Source: Cyanobium sp. ATX 6F1
Lineage (GTDB): Bacteria > Cyanobacteriota > Cyanobacteriia > PCC-6307 > Cyanobiaceae
NCBI RefSeq assembly: GCF_024346315.1
Contig: NZ_JAGQCS010000002.1
Span: 248,001 to 312,000, forward strand
Direction of reading: 5' to 3'
DNA length: 64,000 bases
In this document: piece by piece, positions 1 through 11,525 of the stretch
Position numbering within the stretch: position 1 is the first letter of the stretch
Layout: every line of letters begins with the position of its first letter
The notes under the pieces: model-generated
What the model saw: only the letters and a program-made list of their open reading frames with translations
Told to the model about the DNA's origin: nothing
Databases searched by the model: none
Program-made: the position numbers and the translations under genes

Positions 1-544
1 ACTCAAAAATGGCCGAATCGCCAGAGGGATCTGAAATCGACAGGTGAATCTTGCCCTCGACTCCATTCGGGGCGATCACACTGATCGGGCGGAAAGCCTC
101 CTTGCGCATTGCTGCGACGGCCTCGTCGACTGTTGCGAAGCGGTCGAGGACGTATTGCGTCCATGCGGCGATGGAAACCTGGGGACGGGTGTCGTTCTTG
201 GCGCTTGGATATTCACTTTCCACCAGGAAGAGCAAATTAGCGACCAGCCCCTTTTCGTTCATGCCGTCGGCCGTACCCGCTTCATAGACGGATGCGATCA
301 CACTGCCGTAATGACTGACCCACTGAAGACCCTTAACTCCCATGCCGCCATCACGTTTCATCCCTCGAGGGAAGATCCACAGATTCGTCTGCATGTCTTC
401 TAGCCAGTCCATACTTCTGCCGGTGACGGTCTGCCCCTCCTGTCCGAAGTAAACTGCGCGGCTACAGGCCGATGCGGGGTGAATGGGTAAGGCGATCAAA
501 GAAGCGAACAGCATTGAGGCCCATGAATGCTTGAGCAAGCCCAT
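1..544 (-). CDS. Linear amide C-N hydrolase (choloylglycine hydrolase family), 3' end cut by window
   Basis: Reading the minus strand from ATG at 544 gives 181 residues that run off the left edge, so the C-terminus is missing. Residues 1-26 look like a signal peptide ending in ASA, directly followed by Cys27. Cys27, Arg43 and Asp46 (motif GRSMDW) have the spacing of Cys2/Arg18/Asp21 in bile-salt hydrolase and penicillin V acylase. The following GMNEKGLVAN segment supplies the family's conserved Asn. This is the N-terminal-nucleophile fold, in which cleavage of the leader exposes the catalytic Cys. Family members hydrolyse C-N amide bonds in bile salts, penicillin V or acyl-homoserine lactones; the substrate here is unknown. 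The gene is clearly less GC-rich than the rest of the window, which suggests acquisition by transfer. Confidence 0.85.
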   Translation of the reverse strand, partial: MGLLKHSWASMLFASLIALPIHPASACSRAVYFGQEGQTVTGRSMDWLEDMQTNLWIFPRGMKRDGGMGVKGLQWVSHYGSVIASVYEAGTADGMNEKGLVANLLFLVESEYPSAKNDTRPQVSIAAWTQYVLDRFATVDEAVAAMRKEAFRPISVIAPNGVEGKIHLSISDPSGDSAIFE

Positions 545-781
545 CTGAGATATCCCGTTGTGGCATCAATTCATTGAGTCATCATTCCACTTGTTCGTTG
601 CGCGTTCAACCAATTACCTTCGATTGTGACATCTTCCCTCGTCGCGCCAATCAAACAGCCTGGCGATTGCAGCGACTCTGCAGCCCAGCCACAGGCGCTT
701 CTGATGTTCTTGCTCACTGCCGATCAGCCATCTACGCCGGGTACAGCTGAAAACGATCGAGGCCCGGCATCGGCCAATGAC

Positions 782-1909
782 TTAAAGCCGCTCGCCCAGC
801 AACCGCGCCTCCGATGACGCGGCAGCCGTGAGCTCCGACAGCTCCTGGCGCTGCTGCGTGGATGGATCGGGCAGGGCGGCCAACACCCGGTAGCGGCGCA
901 GGGCCCACTGGGGCGCGATCAGCAGACCTGCCAGCAGCGCCAGCGCCGAGCCCAGGCTGTAGTCGATCCAGCGGTGGGGGATGTACCAGGCCACCAGGGG
1001 GCCATAGCCGATGAAGGCCACGCCGCTGGAAATCAGCGCCGTGCGCAGGTAGCCGGAGAGCCCCAGGGCGTTCACCAGGGACGCCGTGCCCCCCATCACC
1101 AAGCCCACCGCCAGCTCCGACATCCCAAAGCTGTTGAACACCAGCAGCGGCATCAGCACCCCGAGGCTCACGCCGATCAATCGGTCCTTCACCCTGGCGG
1201 CGGTGGCCCCCACGCTGTCGTCAAGCAGCAACACCACACCGAAGTAGAGGTATTTGGGGGTGACGGCTCCGATTCCCTCGCCGATCGCCAGGGCCAGGCT
1301 GGCCAGCACGAGCTTGCGCCAGAACCAGGGGGAGCGAAAGCCCCGGCCCAGACGCTGGGCCAGGGGGAGATCAGGGGGTGCTTCCGGTTTCACCTCCGCG
1401 ATCACACCGTCAACCTTCCCGGCTCCAGCCGGGGCCAGCAGGGCCTGCACCAGGGAACCCACCACCAGACCCAGAACCACCCCCACCAACTGACGGGCCG
1501 TGGAATCCAGGGTGGGGCCCGCGCTGAGCAGGGGCAACACCGCCAGCACCGGCAGCAGCACCCCGAGCGGGGCGAGCTTGGCCGGGAAGGTGAGGCCGAT
1601 CACCAGACTGCCGGCCGCCGCGATGGCGAACAGGAACACCTCAGGCGCGCCACTGAAAGCGGCGCTGATGCCCAGGCCGAAGAACAGCCCCAAGGCGGCC
1701 ACGGCGGTCAGGGCCGGATAGAAAACCAAAGGCCAGGGCGTGAAGTCAGGTCGGATCACCAGGGCGGCGATCAGAGTGGCGTAGGCCACGGGATGGGAAC
1801 CGAGAGCGAAGGCGTGGGCCACGGCGTTGGCCAGGGCCGCGGCGAGGCCAATGGTGAGCGCAAGCCTGAGTTGCCGCCCCAGGGGGAGGCTGCCGGCCGC
1901 CGCCGTCAC
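782..1909 (-). CDS. FUSC-type aromatic acid exporter-like membrane protein
   Basis: About 375 residues, almost entirely hydrophobic. Two blocks of transmembrane helices are separated by a short polar stretch with a PEAPPDLP-like segment, the layout of the FUSC / aromatic-acid exporter (ArAE) superfamily. A longer open frame exists upstream, but a GTG at 1909 overlaps the stop of the preceding small gene (GTGA), so that start is preferred. It is the last gene of a three-gene set with an HlyD-type adaptor and a small membrane protein, resembling the AaeXAB p-hydroxybenzoate efflux layout. Inner-membrane location and efflux of a small organic acid or amphiphile are inferred; the substrate is unknown. 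Confidence 0.72.
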   Translation of the reverse strand: MTAAAGSLPLGRQLRLALTIGLAAALANAVAHAFALGSHPVAYATLIAALVIRPDFTPWPLVFYPALTAVAALGLFFGLGISAAFSGAPEVFLFAIAAAGSLVIGLTFPAKLAPLGVLLPVLAVLPLLSAGPTLDSTARQLVGVVLGLVVGSLVQALLAPAGAGKVDGVIAEVKPEAPPDLPLAQRLGRGFRSPWFWRKLVLASLALAIGEGIGAVTPKYLYFGVVLLLDDSVGATAARVKDRLIGVSLGVLMPLLVFNSFGMSELAVGLVMGGTASLVNALGLSGYLRTALISSGVAFIGYGPLVAWYIPHRWIDYSLGSALALLAGLLIAPQWALRRYRVLAALPDPSTQQRQELSELTAAASSEARLLGERL

Positions 1910-2103
1910 AGCCGTGGGCCCCTGAGCGCCTGCACCCAGCCCACCAGCAACACGACCAGCAGCAGGGCACACCAGAACCAGAGCCGCGGCGCCACGCTGT
2001 GGGCGGCCACGACCAGCAGCAGCAGGGCAAGCCAGGGGGCCGGCGTCAACCAGGGGCTCAGCCAGCGCCGTAGCTGACGGCGGGTGTTGTTGATGCTCGC
2101 CAT
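1906..2103 (-). CDS. Small two-helix membrane protein of efflux operon
   Basis: Sixty-five residues starting with ATG at 2103, three bases after the stop of the HlyD gene and overlapping the FUSC start by four bases. A basic N-terminus (RRQLRRW) is followed by two hydrophobic helices. Position and size match the AaeX/DUF1656-type small subunit found between adaptor and exporter in aromatic acid efflux operons, but I cannot confirm family membership from sequence alone. An assembly or accessory role in the efflux complex is inferred from context. Confidence 0.6.
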   Translation of the reverse strand: MASINNTRRQLRRWLSPWLTPAPWLALLLLVVAAHSVAPRLWFWCALLLVVLLVGWVQALRGPRL

Positions 2104-2106
2104 GGC

Positions 2107-3279
2107 TTAGACGCCCCCCAGCCAGCGCAGGAACGGCAGGACGAAGCTGAGCAGGGAGCGCCGTTCCACCGTCGCCGAGACCAACCCCGGCGCCCCGGCT
2201 TCAATCGGCAGGTTGGGCCCCTGGCCCCGGCTCCAGCGCAGGCCGCTGGGGGTGGGGGCCGTTTCCACCTCCACCCGGGCCAGCACCAACGGTGAGGTGG
2301 CCTTGTCTCCCAGCACCGCCAGGGGATCCCCCCCCTCCCCGAAGGCCTCCTGGCGCGTGCGCACCATCAGGCTGCTGGCCTCCTCGGCGCCCCCCACCGC
2401 CGCCGCCAGGGCCTCCAACCCCAGGGGGGCTGGGGAGAGGGACACGATCCGGCCCCGCACGGTTCCGTAGCGCTGCTCGGTGCCGCCGTACTGGGCGCGG
2501 GTCTGGAGCTGGGGCTCGAGTTCGATCTCGTCTCCCCGTCGCAGCCGCGCCGCGTCCGCTTCGGTGAACAGGGCCACGGCGATGCGCGGGCCCCGGGCCA
2601 CCCGTTCACCAACACTGCCGATCCGCTGCCCTGGGGCAACGCTCTGGCCGGGATTGACCGCCAGCGAAAGCAGCTCGCCGCTACGGGGGGAGAGCACCAC
2701 CTGGGCCGACTGACGGGACTTGATCTCGCTCCGGTTGGCGTCGAGCTGGGCCAGGGCTCCCTCAAGGGAGTGGATGCTGGCCGCATTGCGCAGGTAGAGA
2801 TCCTGGGCACCGATCCAGAGGGGGCTGTAGCGGGGGATCACCTCCTCCCTGCGCAGGTCGTCGAGGGCACGAACCTGCTTCTCGATCGGTTGGTTGCTGG
2901 TCCGGATGGCGGCGATCTGGGCCCGCAGGGCTGCCTGCTGGAGATCGATGGCCTTGAGCTGCTCCTGCAGGGCGCCGAGATTGGGCCCCACGGCACCGCC
3001 GCCGGGAGCGGCCTCATCGATGCGATTGATCGTGGCGACGAGTTGGCCTTGTTCCACCGGATCGCCCACGGCGAGCGCCAGGCGTTGGATCTGGCCGGCT
3101 GAACGGGCATAGATCCCCACCCGGCTGTGGGGATCTAGGAACACCGCTGCCCCATGGACCACCACGGGAATGGTGGGGCCCGTGGCCCAGTGCACGGTCG
3201 CGGCGCTCACCAGCAGCATCGGCAGCAGGGCTGCCCCCCGCTCCAGGAAACCTGCGGGTGGAGGAGGCGCTGCGTTCAA
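2107..3279 (-). CDS. HlyD-family membrane fusion protein
   Basis: About 390 residues. A proline-rich N-terminus leads into one membrane anchor, then a first biotinyl-lipoyl half (SAGQIQRLALAVGDPVEQGQ), a helical hairpin, a second lipoyl half (SPRSGELLSLAVNPGQSVAPGQ) and beta-barrel domains. The open frame extends to 3885, but that part is antisense to the TolC-like gene. The TTG at 3279 is the best start that keeps the membrane anchor; the first ATG (3219) would cut into it. As the periplasmic adaptor it should connect the FUSC exporter to an outer-membrane channel, probably the divergent TolC-like protein 55 bp away. Confidence 0.8.
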   Translation of the reverse strand: MNAAPPPPAGFLERGAALLPMLLVSAATVHWATGPTIPVVVHGAAVFLDPHSRVGIYARSAGQIQRLALAVGDPVEQGQLVATINRIDEAAPGGGAVGPNLGALQEQLKAIDLQQAALRAQIAAIRTSNQPIEKQVRALDDLRREEVIPRYSPLWIGAQDLYLRNAASIHSLEGALAQLDANRSEIKSRQSAQVVLSPRSGELLSLAVNPGQSVAPGQRIGSVGERVARGPRIAVALFTEADAARLRRGDEIELEPQLQTRAQYGGTEQRYGTVRGRIVSLSPAPLGLEALAAAVGGAEEASSLMVRTRQEAFGEGGDPLAVLGDKATSPLVLARVEVETAPTPSGLRWSRGQGPNLPIEAGAPGLVSATVERRSLLSFVLPFLRWLGGV

Positions 3280-3333
3280 AACAGTCCTGCGCTCGACACC
3301 TACCCTAGCGATGGTTCCGCTCCTCCAGAAGCC

Positions 3334-4893
3334 TTGCTGCGACGACACCTGACGGGGATCGTGCTGGGGCTGGGGAGCTGGGCAGGCGTGCTGGTGATCC
3401 TCCCCCTGACGCTGAGCTTCGGTTCGAGTGCCCGCGCGGACCAGGCTCCAGGCGCGTCCCAGCCCCTGGCCCTCAGCCTGCTCCAGGCCCGGGAGCTGGG
3501 GCTGAACCAATCCCTGGGGCGCCGCCAGAGCAGCCTTGGGGTGCGACAGGCCGAGGCGGCCCTGGCGATCACCGGCAGCCGCTTCCTGCCCCACCTGAAC
3601 CTGGTCGGTCTGGGGAGCTACGCCCAGGTGGGGAGCAACGTCGGCTTCATTTCCAACCTGGCCACCGTCGGCGATCTCAACTTCTCCCTGGGACGCAATG
3701 GCTACACCGTGATCCGGAACAGCTTCGGCAACGTCGGACTGGCCCTCAATTACAGCCTGCTCGATTTCAGCCGGACGCCCCTGCGCCAGGTGGCCAGCGC
3801 CGAGTTGGGGGTGAGCCGGGCCGTCAACGCGGAACAGGAACGGCGCAGCCGCTTTGAGATCACCGCCGGGTATCTGAATCTCCAACTCGCCGATGCCCTG
3901 ATTCCGGCGTGGCAGGCGGCCCTGACGCTCTCCAACCGGCTGCGCCGGGATGTGGACGCCATCCGGGCCAAGGGCCTGGCGGCCCGCATCGACAGCTTCC
4001 AGGCCGAGGCCCTGGTGGCCACCGATGAAGCTGGATTGGCCGAGGCCCGCGGCCAGCGGCGCATCGCTTCGATCAGCCTGGCGCGGGTGCTGAACCTGCC
4101 CGCCCAGCAGACGCTGGTGGCCAGCGATTTCCTGAGCCCCGTGGCCGCCTGGCCCCTGGATGAAGCGGCCAGCCTCGCCGCCGCCCTGCGCCAGCGGCCG
4201 GCCCTTGAGGCGATCGAGCTACAACGCCAGGCGGACCTGGCCAGGGCCCGGCTGGCCCGCTCCGCCCTGCTTCCCAGCCTCGGGGTGGTGCTGGGGGGCG
4301 GCATCAACGGCGACAAGCTGACGTTCGCCAACACAGGCAACCTCAACGCCTCCGCCGCCGTCGGATCGAAAGGGGTCGCTGGAAGCCTGCCGGTGGCCAG
4401 CAACGGCACCGCCTCCGGCTCCTTCTACGACTACGGCGTCCTGCTCACCCTGCGCCAGCCCCTGTTCGACGGCGGAGCCAGCCGTTCCAGCGCCGAGCTG
4501 GCCCAGCTGCTGGCGGAGAGCAAGGCGGTGGCGCGCCAGCAGGCCGAACAGCTGATCGTGCAGACCGTGCAGACCTGGCTCAGCTCCCAGCAGACCGCCG
4601 GCCTGCAGCTCGAAGCGGCCCGGCGGGCCGTTGCCGCCAACGAGCGGGCCGTGGGCGATGCCCAGCTGCGCTACCGGGGCTCCGTGGCACCGCTGACGGA
4701 CGTGCTGATCGCCCAGCGTGATCTGCAGGTGGCCCGGGCGGCCCGGGCCACGGCGATCCACCGTTGGAACCTGGCCCAGGCGGGCCTGGAGCTGGAAACG
4801 GGGGAGCACGATGATCGTCCATGGGCCTTCCCACCTGCTGAGGTCCCAGCCCCACGCCAACAACGCCACCCATCTGCTGCAGCACGGCGGTAG
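3334..4893 (+). CDS. TolC-like outer membrane efflux protein
   Basis: About 519 residues. A hydrophobic leader (roughly residues 5-35, ending SARA) is followed by two long repeats typical of outer membrane efflux proteins: SLLQARELGLNQS near the N-terminus and, in the second half, LRQPLFDGG and RYRGSVAPLTDVLIAQRDL. It would form the trimeric outer-membrane exit duct. The frame is open from 3154, but that extension is unlike a signal peptide; TTG 3334 is preferred and GTG 3361 is possible. It is divergent from the HlyD/FUSC genes, suggesting a shared promoter region and a tripartite pump. Confidence 0.85.
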   Translation: MLRRHLTGIVLGLGSWAGVLVILPLTLSFGSSARADQAPGASQPLALSLLQARELGLNQSLGRRQSSLGVRQAEAALAITGSRFLPHLNLVGLGSYAQVGSNVGFISNLATVGDLNFSLGRNGYTVIRNSFGNVGLALNYSLLDFSRTPLRQVASAELGVSRAVNAEQERRSRFEITAGYLNLQLADALIPAWQAALTLSNRLRRDVDAIRAKGLAARIDSFQAEALVATDEAGLAEARGQRRIASISLARVLNLPAQQTLVASDFLSPVAAWPLDEAASLAAALRQRPALEAIELQRQADLARARLARSALLPSLGVVLGGGINGDKLTFANTGNLNASAAVGSKGVAGSLPVASNGTASGSFYDYGVLLTLRQPLFDGGASRSSAELAQLLAESKAVARQQAEQLIVQTVQTWLSSQQTAGLQLEAARRAVAANERAVGDAQLRYRGSVAPLTDVLIAQRDLQVARAARATAIHRWNLAQAGLELETGEHDDRPWAFPPAEVPAPRQQRHPSAAARR

Positions 4894-4977
4894 CGGCATC
4901 AGGCCTGCGCTCTGAGCAACGCAAAACCCCGCCGCTGCTGAACCAACCAGTCGTCCGCCGTTCAGCCGCAAGCGCCG

Positions 4978-4998
4978 TCCCTACGCTGGACGTAGGGA
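4978..4998. repeat. Perfect 8-bp inverted repeat upstream of DUF4177-like gene
   Basis: TCCCTACG at 4978-4985 and CGTAGGGA at 4991-4998 are exact reverse complements around a 5-nt loop. No T tract follows on either strand, so it does not look like an intrinsic terminator. It ends 16 bp before the ATG at 5015. It could be a repressor operator or an RNA hairpin in the leader. Confidence 0.6.
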
Positions 4999-5014
4999 TG
5001 CTCCAAGGGTGACC

Positions 5015-5509
5015 ATGCTGTCCGATTTCCACACGGCCCTGGCCGTCTCCAAGGGCACCGGACTGCTGCCCAGAGACAGCCAACCGGACGAGACCCACAG
5101 TGGACACACCGTGGATGGCTACGTGCTCCGCGATGCCCATGGGGCGGTGCTCTGCGAGGTGCCCCTGGAGGCGCTGCGCTCCTGGCTGCCATCGGATGGG
5201 ATCGACCACCCCCTCAGCATCGAGGCCATCATCGGCGCCCCCACTGGTGAGCGCTGGGAGTATTGCTTTCTGCTGGTCGAATTCGCCCCGAAGGAGCGCG
5301 GTTCCGTGCTGGAGCGCGTACTGATTAACGGCCAGCCGATCTCCACCAGCACCAGCGACGGTCCGTTGCCCACGGCGCAGTTCCACGAGCTGCTCAACCT
5401 GATGGGCGACCGTGGCTGGGAGCTGGTGACCAGCGCCTTGCGCAACCTCGATGACCAGGGCTTCGGCCGCTCCTATTCGCTGATCTTCAAGCGCCGCCCC
5501 GTTGACTGA
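5015..5509 (+). CDS. Conserved hypothetical protein with DUF4177-like C-terminus
   Basis: About 164 residues, no signal peptide or membrane segment. The second half has the pattern of DUF4177-type domains: WEYCFLLVEF, then FHELLNLMGDRGWELV and a closing strand SYSLIFKR. The N-terminal half (DGYVLRDAHGAVLCEV) is not recognised. ATG 5015 has a good AAGG ribosome site about seven bases upstream; an in-frame GTG lies at 5009. It stands alone between the TolC-like gene and ppk2, behind a perfect palindrome. Function unknown. Confidence 0.7.
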   Translation: MLSDFHTALAVSKGTGLLPRDSQPDETHSGHTVDGYVLRDAHGAVLCEVPLEALRSWLPSDGIDHPLSIEAIIGAPTGERWEYCFLLVEFAPKERGSVLERVLINGQPISTSTSDGPLPTAQFHELLNLMGDRGWELVTSALRNLDDQGFGRSYSLIFKRRPVD

Positions 5510-5560
5510 ACGAGCAGACCCAACCTCGATCTACACCCACCCCTCATCCAGTGTGCACCC

Positions 5561-6400
5561 ATGGGCCACCGACACGACAAGCACAAAGGAACCTTGGCGG
5601 AGAGCAGCGCTTCCGAGACTCCACAGAAGAAGCTCTCCCGCAAGAACTACGAGCGGGAACTCGAAGGGCTCCAGGTCGAACTGGTGCAGCTCCAGCAGTG
5701 GGTGGTGAAGACCGGCGCCAAGGTCTGCATCCTGTTTGAGGGGCGGGACGGCGCCGGCAAGGGGGGCGCGATCCGGCGGATCACCGAGCGGGTCAGCCCC
5801 CGCGTCTTTCGGGTGGTGGCCCTGCCGGCCCCCAGCGACCGGGAGAAGACCCAGATGTTCGTGCAGCGCTACCTACCCCATCTGCCCGCCGGCGGCGAAG
5901 TGGTGATCTTCGATCGCAGTTGGTACAACCGCGCCGGCGTGGAACGGGTGATGGGCTTCTGTTCACAAGAAGCCGTGGAGCGGTTCCTGCGCATGGCACC
6001 CAGCGTGGAAAAGGCGATCGTGGATTCAGGCGTGACGTTGCTGAAGTACTGGCTGGAGGTGGATCAGGAGGAGCAGACCCGGCGGCTGGAGGGGCGCATC
6101 CACGACGGCCGCAAGACCTGGAAGCTCACGCCGATGGATCTGGAGTCGTATAGCCGCTGGTACGACTACTCCCGCGCCCGCGATGCCATGTTCGCCGCCA
6201 CCGACAGTGCCCATGCCCCCTGGTTCGTGGTTGATTCCAACGACAAGAAGTGCGCCCGGCTGAACATCATCCGCCACCTGCTCGATCAGATCCCCTACGA
6301 GCCCATCAAGGCCCCGTCGATCACGCTGCCAAAACGCCAGAAGCGCGGCGATTACGTCGACCCGAACAGCTCGCCCCAGCGGATCCCAGAGCCGTTCTGA
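5561..6400 (+). CDS. ppk2: Polyphosphate kinase 2 (PPK2)
   Basis: 279 residues with a P-loop kinase core: Walker A GRDGAGKGG (61-69), Walker B region starting DRSWYNRAG (118-126), and the basic lid around EGRIHDGRKTWK. This is the single-domain class I-type PPK2 layout. The enzyme transfers phosphate between inorganic polyphosphate and nucleoside diphosphates in the cytoplasm, mostly in the direction of NTP synthesis in this family. ATG 5561 gives a normal length. No obvious operon partner; the region downstream is decayed. Confidence 0.95.
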   Translation: MGHRHDKHKGTLAESSASETPQKKLSRKNYERELEGLQVELVQLQQWVVKTGAKVCILFEGRDGAGKGGAIRRITERVSPRVFRVVALPAPSDREKTQMFVQRYLPHLPAGGEVVIFDRSWYNRAGVERVMGFCSQEAVERFLRMAPSVEKAIVDSGVTLLKYWLEVDQEEQTRRLEGRIHDGRKTWKLTPMDLESYSRWYDYSRARDAMFAATDSAHAPWFVVDSNDKKCARLNIIRHLLDQIPYEPIKAPSITLPKRQKRGDYVDPNSSPQRIPEPF

Positions 6401-6404
6401 CCCC

Positions 6405-6735
6405 ATCGATCTGCTCGGGGTTGGGGGCGTCGAAGTTGTCGAGATCGACGTGCATCGCCTTCACCGCCCGGGCGGTATCGCCGGTGTCCTGGCGGCGCAC
6501 GGCCAGCTCGCGCTCCAGCCGCTGGGCGCCGCCCATGTAGGCGGTCATCTGCACCCGCCGGAGCGACGCCAGGGGCATGCCCAGTTCCATGGCCACCGAA
6601 GTGGCCGTGGCGTTGTGGCGGCCGTAGGGCCAGACGATCGCCCGCGGGCAGTACCCCCGCCGCTGCTCGATCAGTTGGCTGTTGCGCTCAAGATCAACCC
6701 CGAGGCGGCAGCGATAATCGACTTCGCTCTCGTAC
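6405..6735 (-). pseudogene. Remnant of PgaB-like polysaccharide deacetylase
   Basis: On the minus strand an open stretch encodes RRGYCPRAIVWPYGRHN followed by AMELGM and then KAMHVDLDNFDAPNPEQ. This resembles the end of the deacetylase domain (AVAWPYG-type motif) and the start of the second domain (HVDLDYVYDPDPAQQ-type) of PgaB poly-GlcNAc deacetylases. The catalytic N-terminal part and the rest of the second domain are absent. It stops being recognisable five bases after the ppk2 stop. I read it as a decayed fragment, not a working gene. Confidence 0.55.
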
Positions 6736-6745
6736 CCATGGCCCG

Positions 6746-6964
6746 GACTGGAGCGGCCAACTGCAGGCGGCATTGGAGGCCAGCCCCCGGGGCGAGGTGG
6801 AGGGAGGCACCGTGCTGGAGCGGCTCAACGAGCAATTCACCGGCCAGGAGGCGGAAGCGGTGTTCGACACCTTCATCAGCTGGACCCGCAGTTGCGGCCT
6901 GTTCCGCTACAGCCGCGAGCAGAACCGCTTCCAGCTGGCGGCAAACGAACCCCAAGGGGGCTGA
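6746..6964 (+). pseudogene. Remnant of ABC-ATPase C-terminal (AAA-associated) domain
   Basis: The short frame ending at 6964 reads VLERLNEQFTGQEAEAVFDT followed by FISWTRSCGLFRY. This resembles the last part of the AAA-associated C-terminal domain attached to nitrate/taurine-type ABC ATPases (LETAIDWGRYAELFDYD pattern). No Walker motifs or transporter genes lie upstream; instead the antisense PgaB remnant abuts it. Likely the debris of a lost transporter gene. A small functional protein starting at TTG 6773 cannot be excluded. Confidence 0.5.
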
Positions 6965-6975
6965 GCCCCCATCGC

Positions 6976-8942
6976 TCAGGCCGGCTCAAGCGTCCAGCCG
7001 CCCCGGCCATCAAGCCGCAGCAGCGACTGGTGGAAGGCCCGCAGGCTGGGGCGATGCCCGACGCTGATCACGGCGACGCCCTGGCGCTCCAGCAGCCCAT
7101 AGAGCTGTCGCTCGGCGTCGAGATCCAGGGCGCTGGTGGCCTCGTCGAGCAGCACGAAGGGGCGCTCCGCCAGCAGCAGGCGGGCGAAGCCGAGCCGTTG
7201 CTGCTCGCCGCCGGAGAGCAGCCGCGCCCAATCGTCTTCGACTCCCAGATCCGGATAGCGCTCCGCCAGGGAACCGAGTCCCGCCTCGACCATTGCCTCC
7301 CGCAGGGCGTCATCCGGCAACGGCGGCGCCTCCAGCGGCAGGCCGTAGAGGAGCTGCTCCCGCAGGCTGCCCAGGGTCATGTAGGGCGCCTGGGGCAGCA
7401 CCATCCATTCAGACGGGGACGGCCCGCTGAAGGAACCGCCGGCGGCGGGGGCCAGCCCACAGAGCACCCGCAGCAGGCTGGTCTTGCCGCAGCCACTGGG
7501 GCCGGTGATCAGGAGCCGCCCCCCGCGCTGCAGGCGCAGATCAAGGCGCTCGATCAGGGGCGGGCCGCCCCCCGGATCGGAGACGCTGAGCTGGTGCAGC
7601 TCAAGCTCGGGCGAGTCGACGGCGCGCCTTGGTGCGGCCATCGAGACCGCCGGTTTGCGGGGGCGGGTCACCATGGCGCCGCGCAGTTCGCCGATCCGGT
7701 GCAGGCTGGCGAACAGGCTGGAAAAATCATCGGCGCGCACGATCAGAAACGACAATGCCGCCTGCACCTGGCCGAAGGCGATGCTTCCCACCGTGAGCTG
7801 ACCGAGGCTGACGCGGCCACTGAAGTAGGCGCCCGAGAGCACCAGATAGGGCACGAACTGCATCAGGAAGCCGTAGAGCCCCGTGCCCTGCTCCACCAGC
7901 ACCCGCCAGCGGATCACCCGTTCAAAGTTGAGGAGCACCCGGGCGAAACGGCCCCGCAGCCCCCGCGCTTCCCGGGCCTCGCCGCGCAGGAAGGCGATGC
8001 TTTCACCGTGGCTGCGCACGTGCATCAGGGCGAAGCGGAAATCGGCCTCGAGAGATTGCTGGCGAAACCCCAAAGCAGCCAGCCGCCGCACCAGCTGCAC
8101 GATCACGCCGTTGCCCAGCACGGTGGCCACCAGCAGGGTCAGCACCAACAGTCCACTGATCTGGAACAGCACCAGCACGTAGGCCGCCAGGGACAGCAAC
8201 GAGGTGCAGAAACCGAAGAACAGATCGGTGGAACTGAACACCGCCCGTTGGATGTCGTCGGCGATGCGCTGGTCGGGGTTGTCGATCCCCCCCACGCCTG
8301 CGGCTCGGGCCTCCAGGTGGTAGTAGTTCTGGCCACCCAGGTAGGCGTCAGAGAGCACCGTGGTGGTGCGATCGCGCCAGGCCAGGGCGAAACGCTGCTG
8401 GCCGTAGCTGTTGAGGTACTGCACCGGCAGGGTGACCAGATAGATCGCGCTCAACCCCGCCGCCGTTCCCCAGAAACGCTCGGCGCTGCGCACGTTGAGG
8501 GCCTCCATCACCGCCCCATTGCCCTCGGTGAAGGCCACATCCACCGCCGTGGCCACCACCAGCACCAGCACCAGAGCGGCCAGGGCCAGCCAGCGCCTCG
8601 CCAGCACCCGCCCCAGCCGTCGGGCCGCCACCAGGGCCCCGATCAACCCCGCCAGGGTCAGCCCCACGGCGATCAGGCGGATCTGAGCACTGCCGTAGAG
8701 GGTCAGGGCCGAGCGCAGGTAGGGGAAGGCCAGATCAAGGCGGGCCCGGCCGAGGGCGGCATCCAGCAGCTGGGCCGCGGCGCCGATCACCAGGGCGGAG
8801 AGCCCCAGGGCCAGGGTGGCCGCCACCAGCAGCAGGGCGGCGAAGGCCAGCAGCGGGCGCTGGCGCTGGCGATGGCGGGCCGGCAGCAGAAAATCCGCGG
8901 CCAGTTGACGAAACTCGGCGGCAAAGGTGACCAGCGTGGGGC

Positions 8943-8946
<4 letters not shown>
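6976..8946 (-). CDS. ABC transporter, fused permease-ATPase, SbmA/BacA-like
   Basis: 656 residues. About six membrane helices fill residues 30-420, including the IDNPDQRIADDI motif of the SbmA/BacA/YddA and peroxisomal-ABCD type of half-transporters. The ATPase follows: Walker A GPSGCGKTS (482-490), signature LSGGEQQRLG (577-586), Walker B FVLLDE (597-602). It probably works as a homodimer in the inner membrane. The GTG start at 8946 overlaps the stop of the upstream P-type ATPase gene (GTGA), so translation is probably coupled. Relatives move peptides, vitamin B12 or long acyl chains; the substrate here is unknown. Confidence 0.88.
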
Positions 8947-11456
<2,510 letters not shown>

Positions 11457-11525
11457 GGCGGGATCGGCAGTGGATCCGCTTGGAAAGGATCCTTGCCGCC
11501 AGAATGGAGGATTCAACCGCCTTTG

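Noticed and set aside
626-817. 63-residue plus-strand frame in the left intergenic gap
   Set aside because: No ribosome site, no conserved features, and it runs into the end of the FUSC gene on the other strand. The 545-781 gap is left without a gene.
3280-3885. N-terminal extension of the HlyD frame
   Set aside because: Antisense to the TolC-like gene; the membrane anchor begins only after residue position equivalent to 3279.
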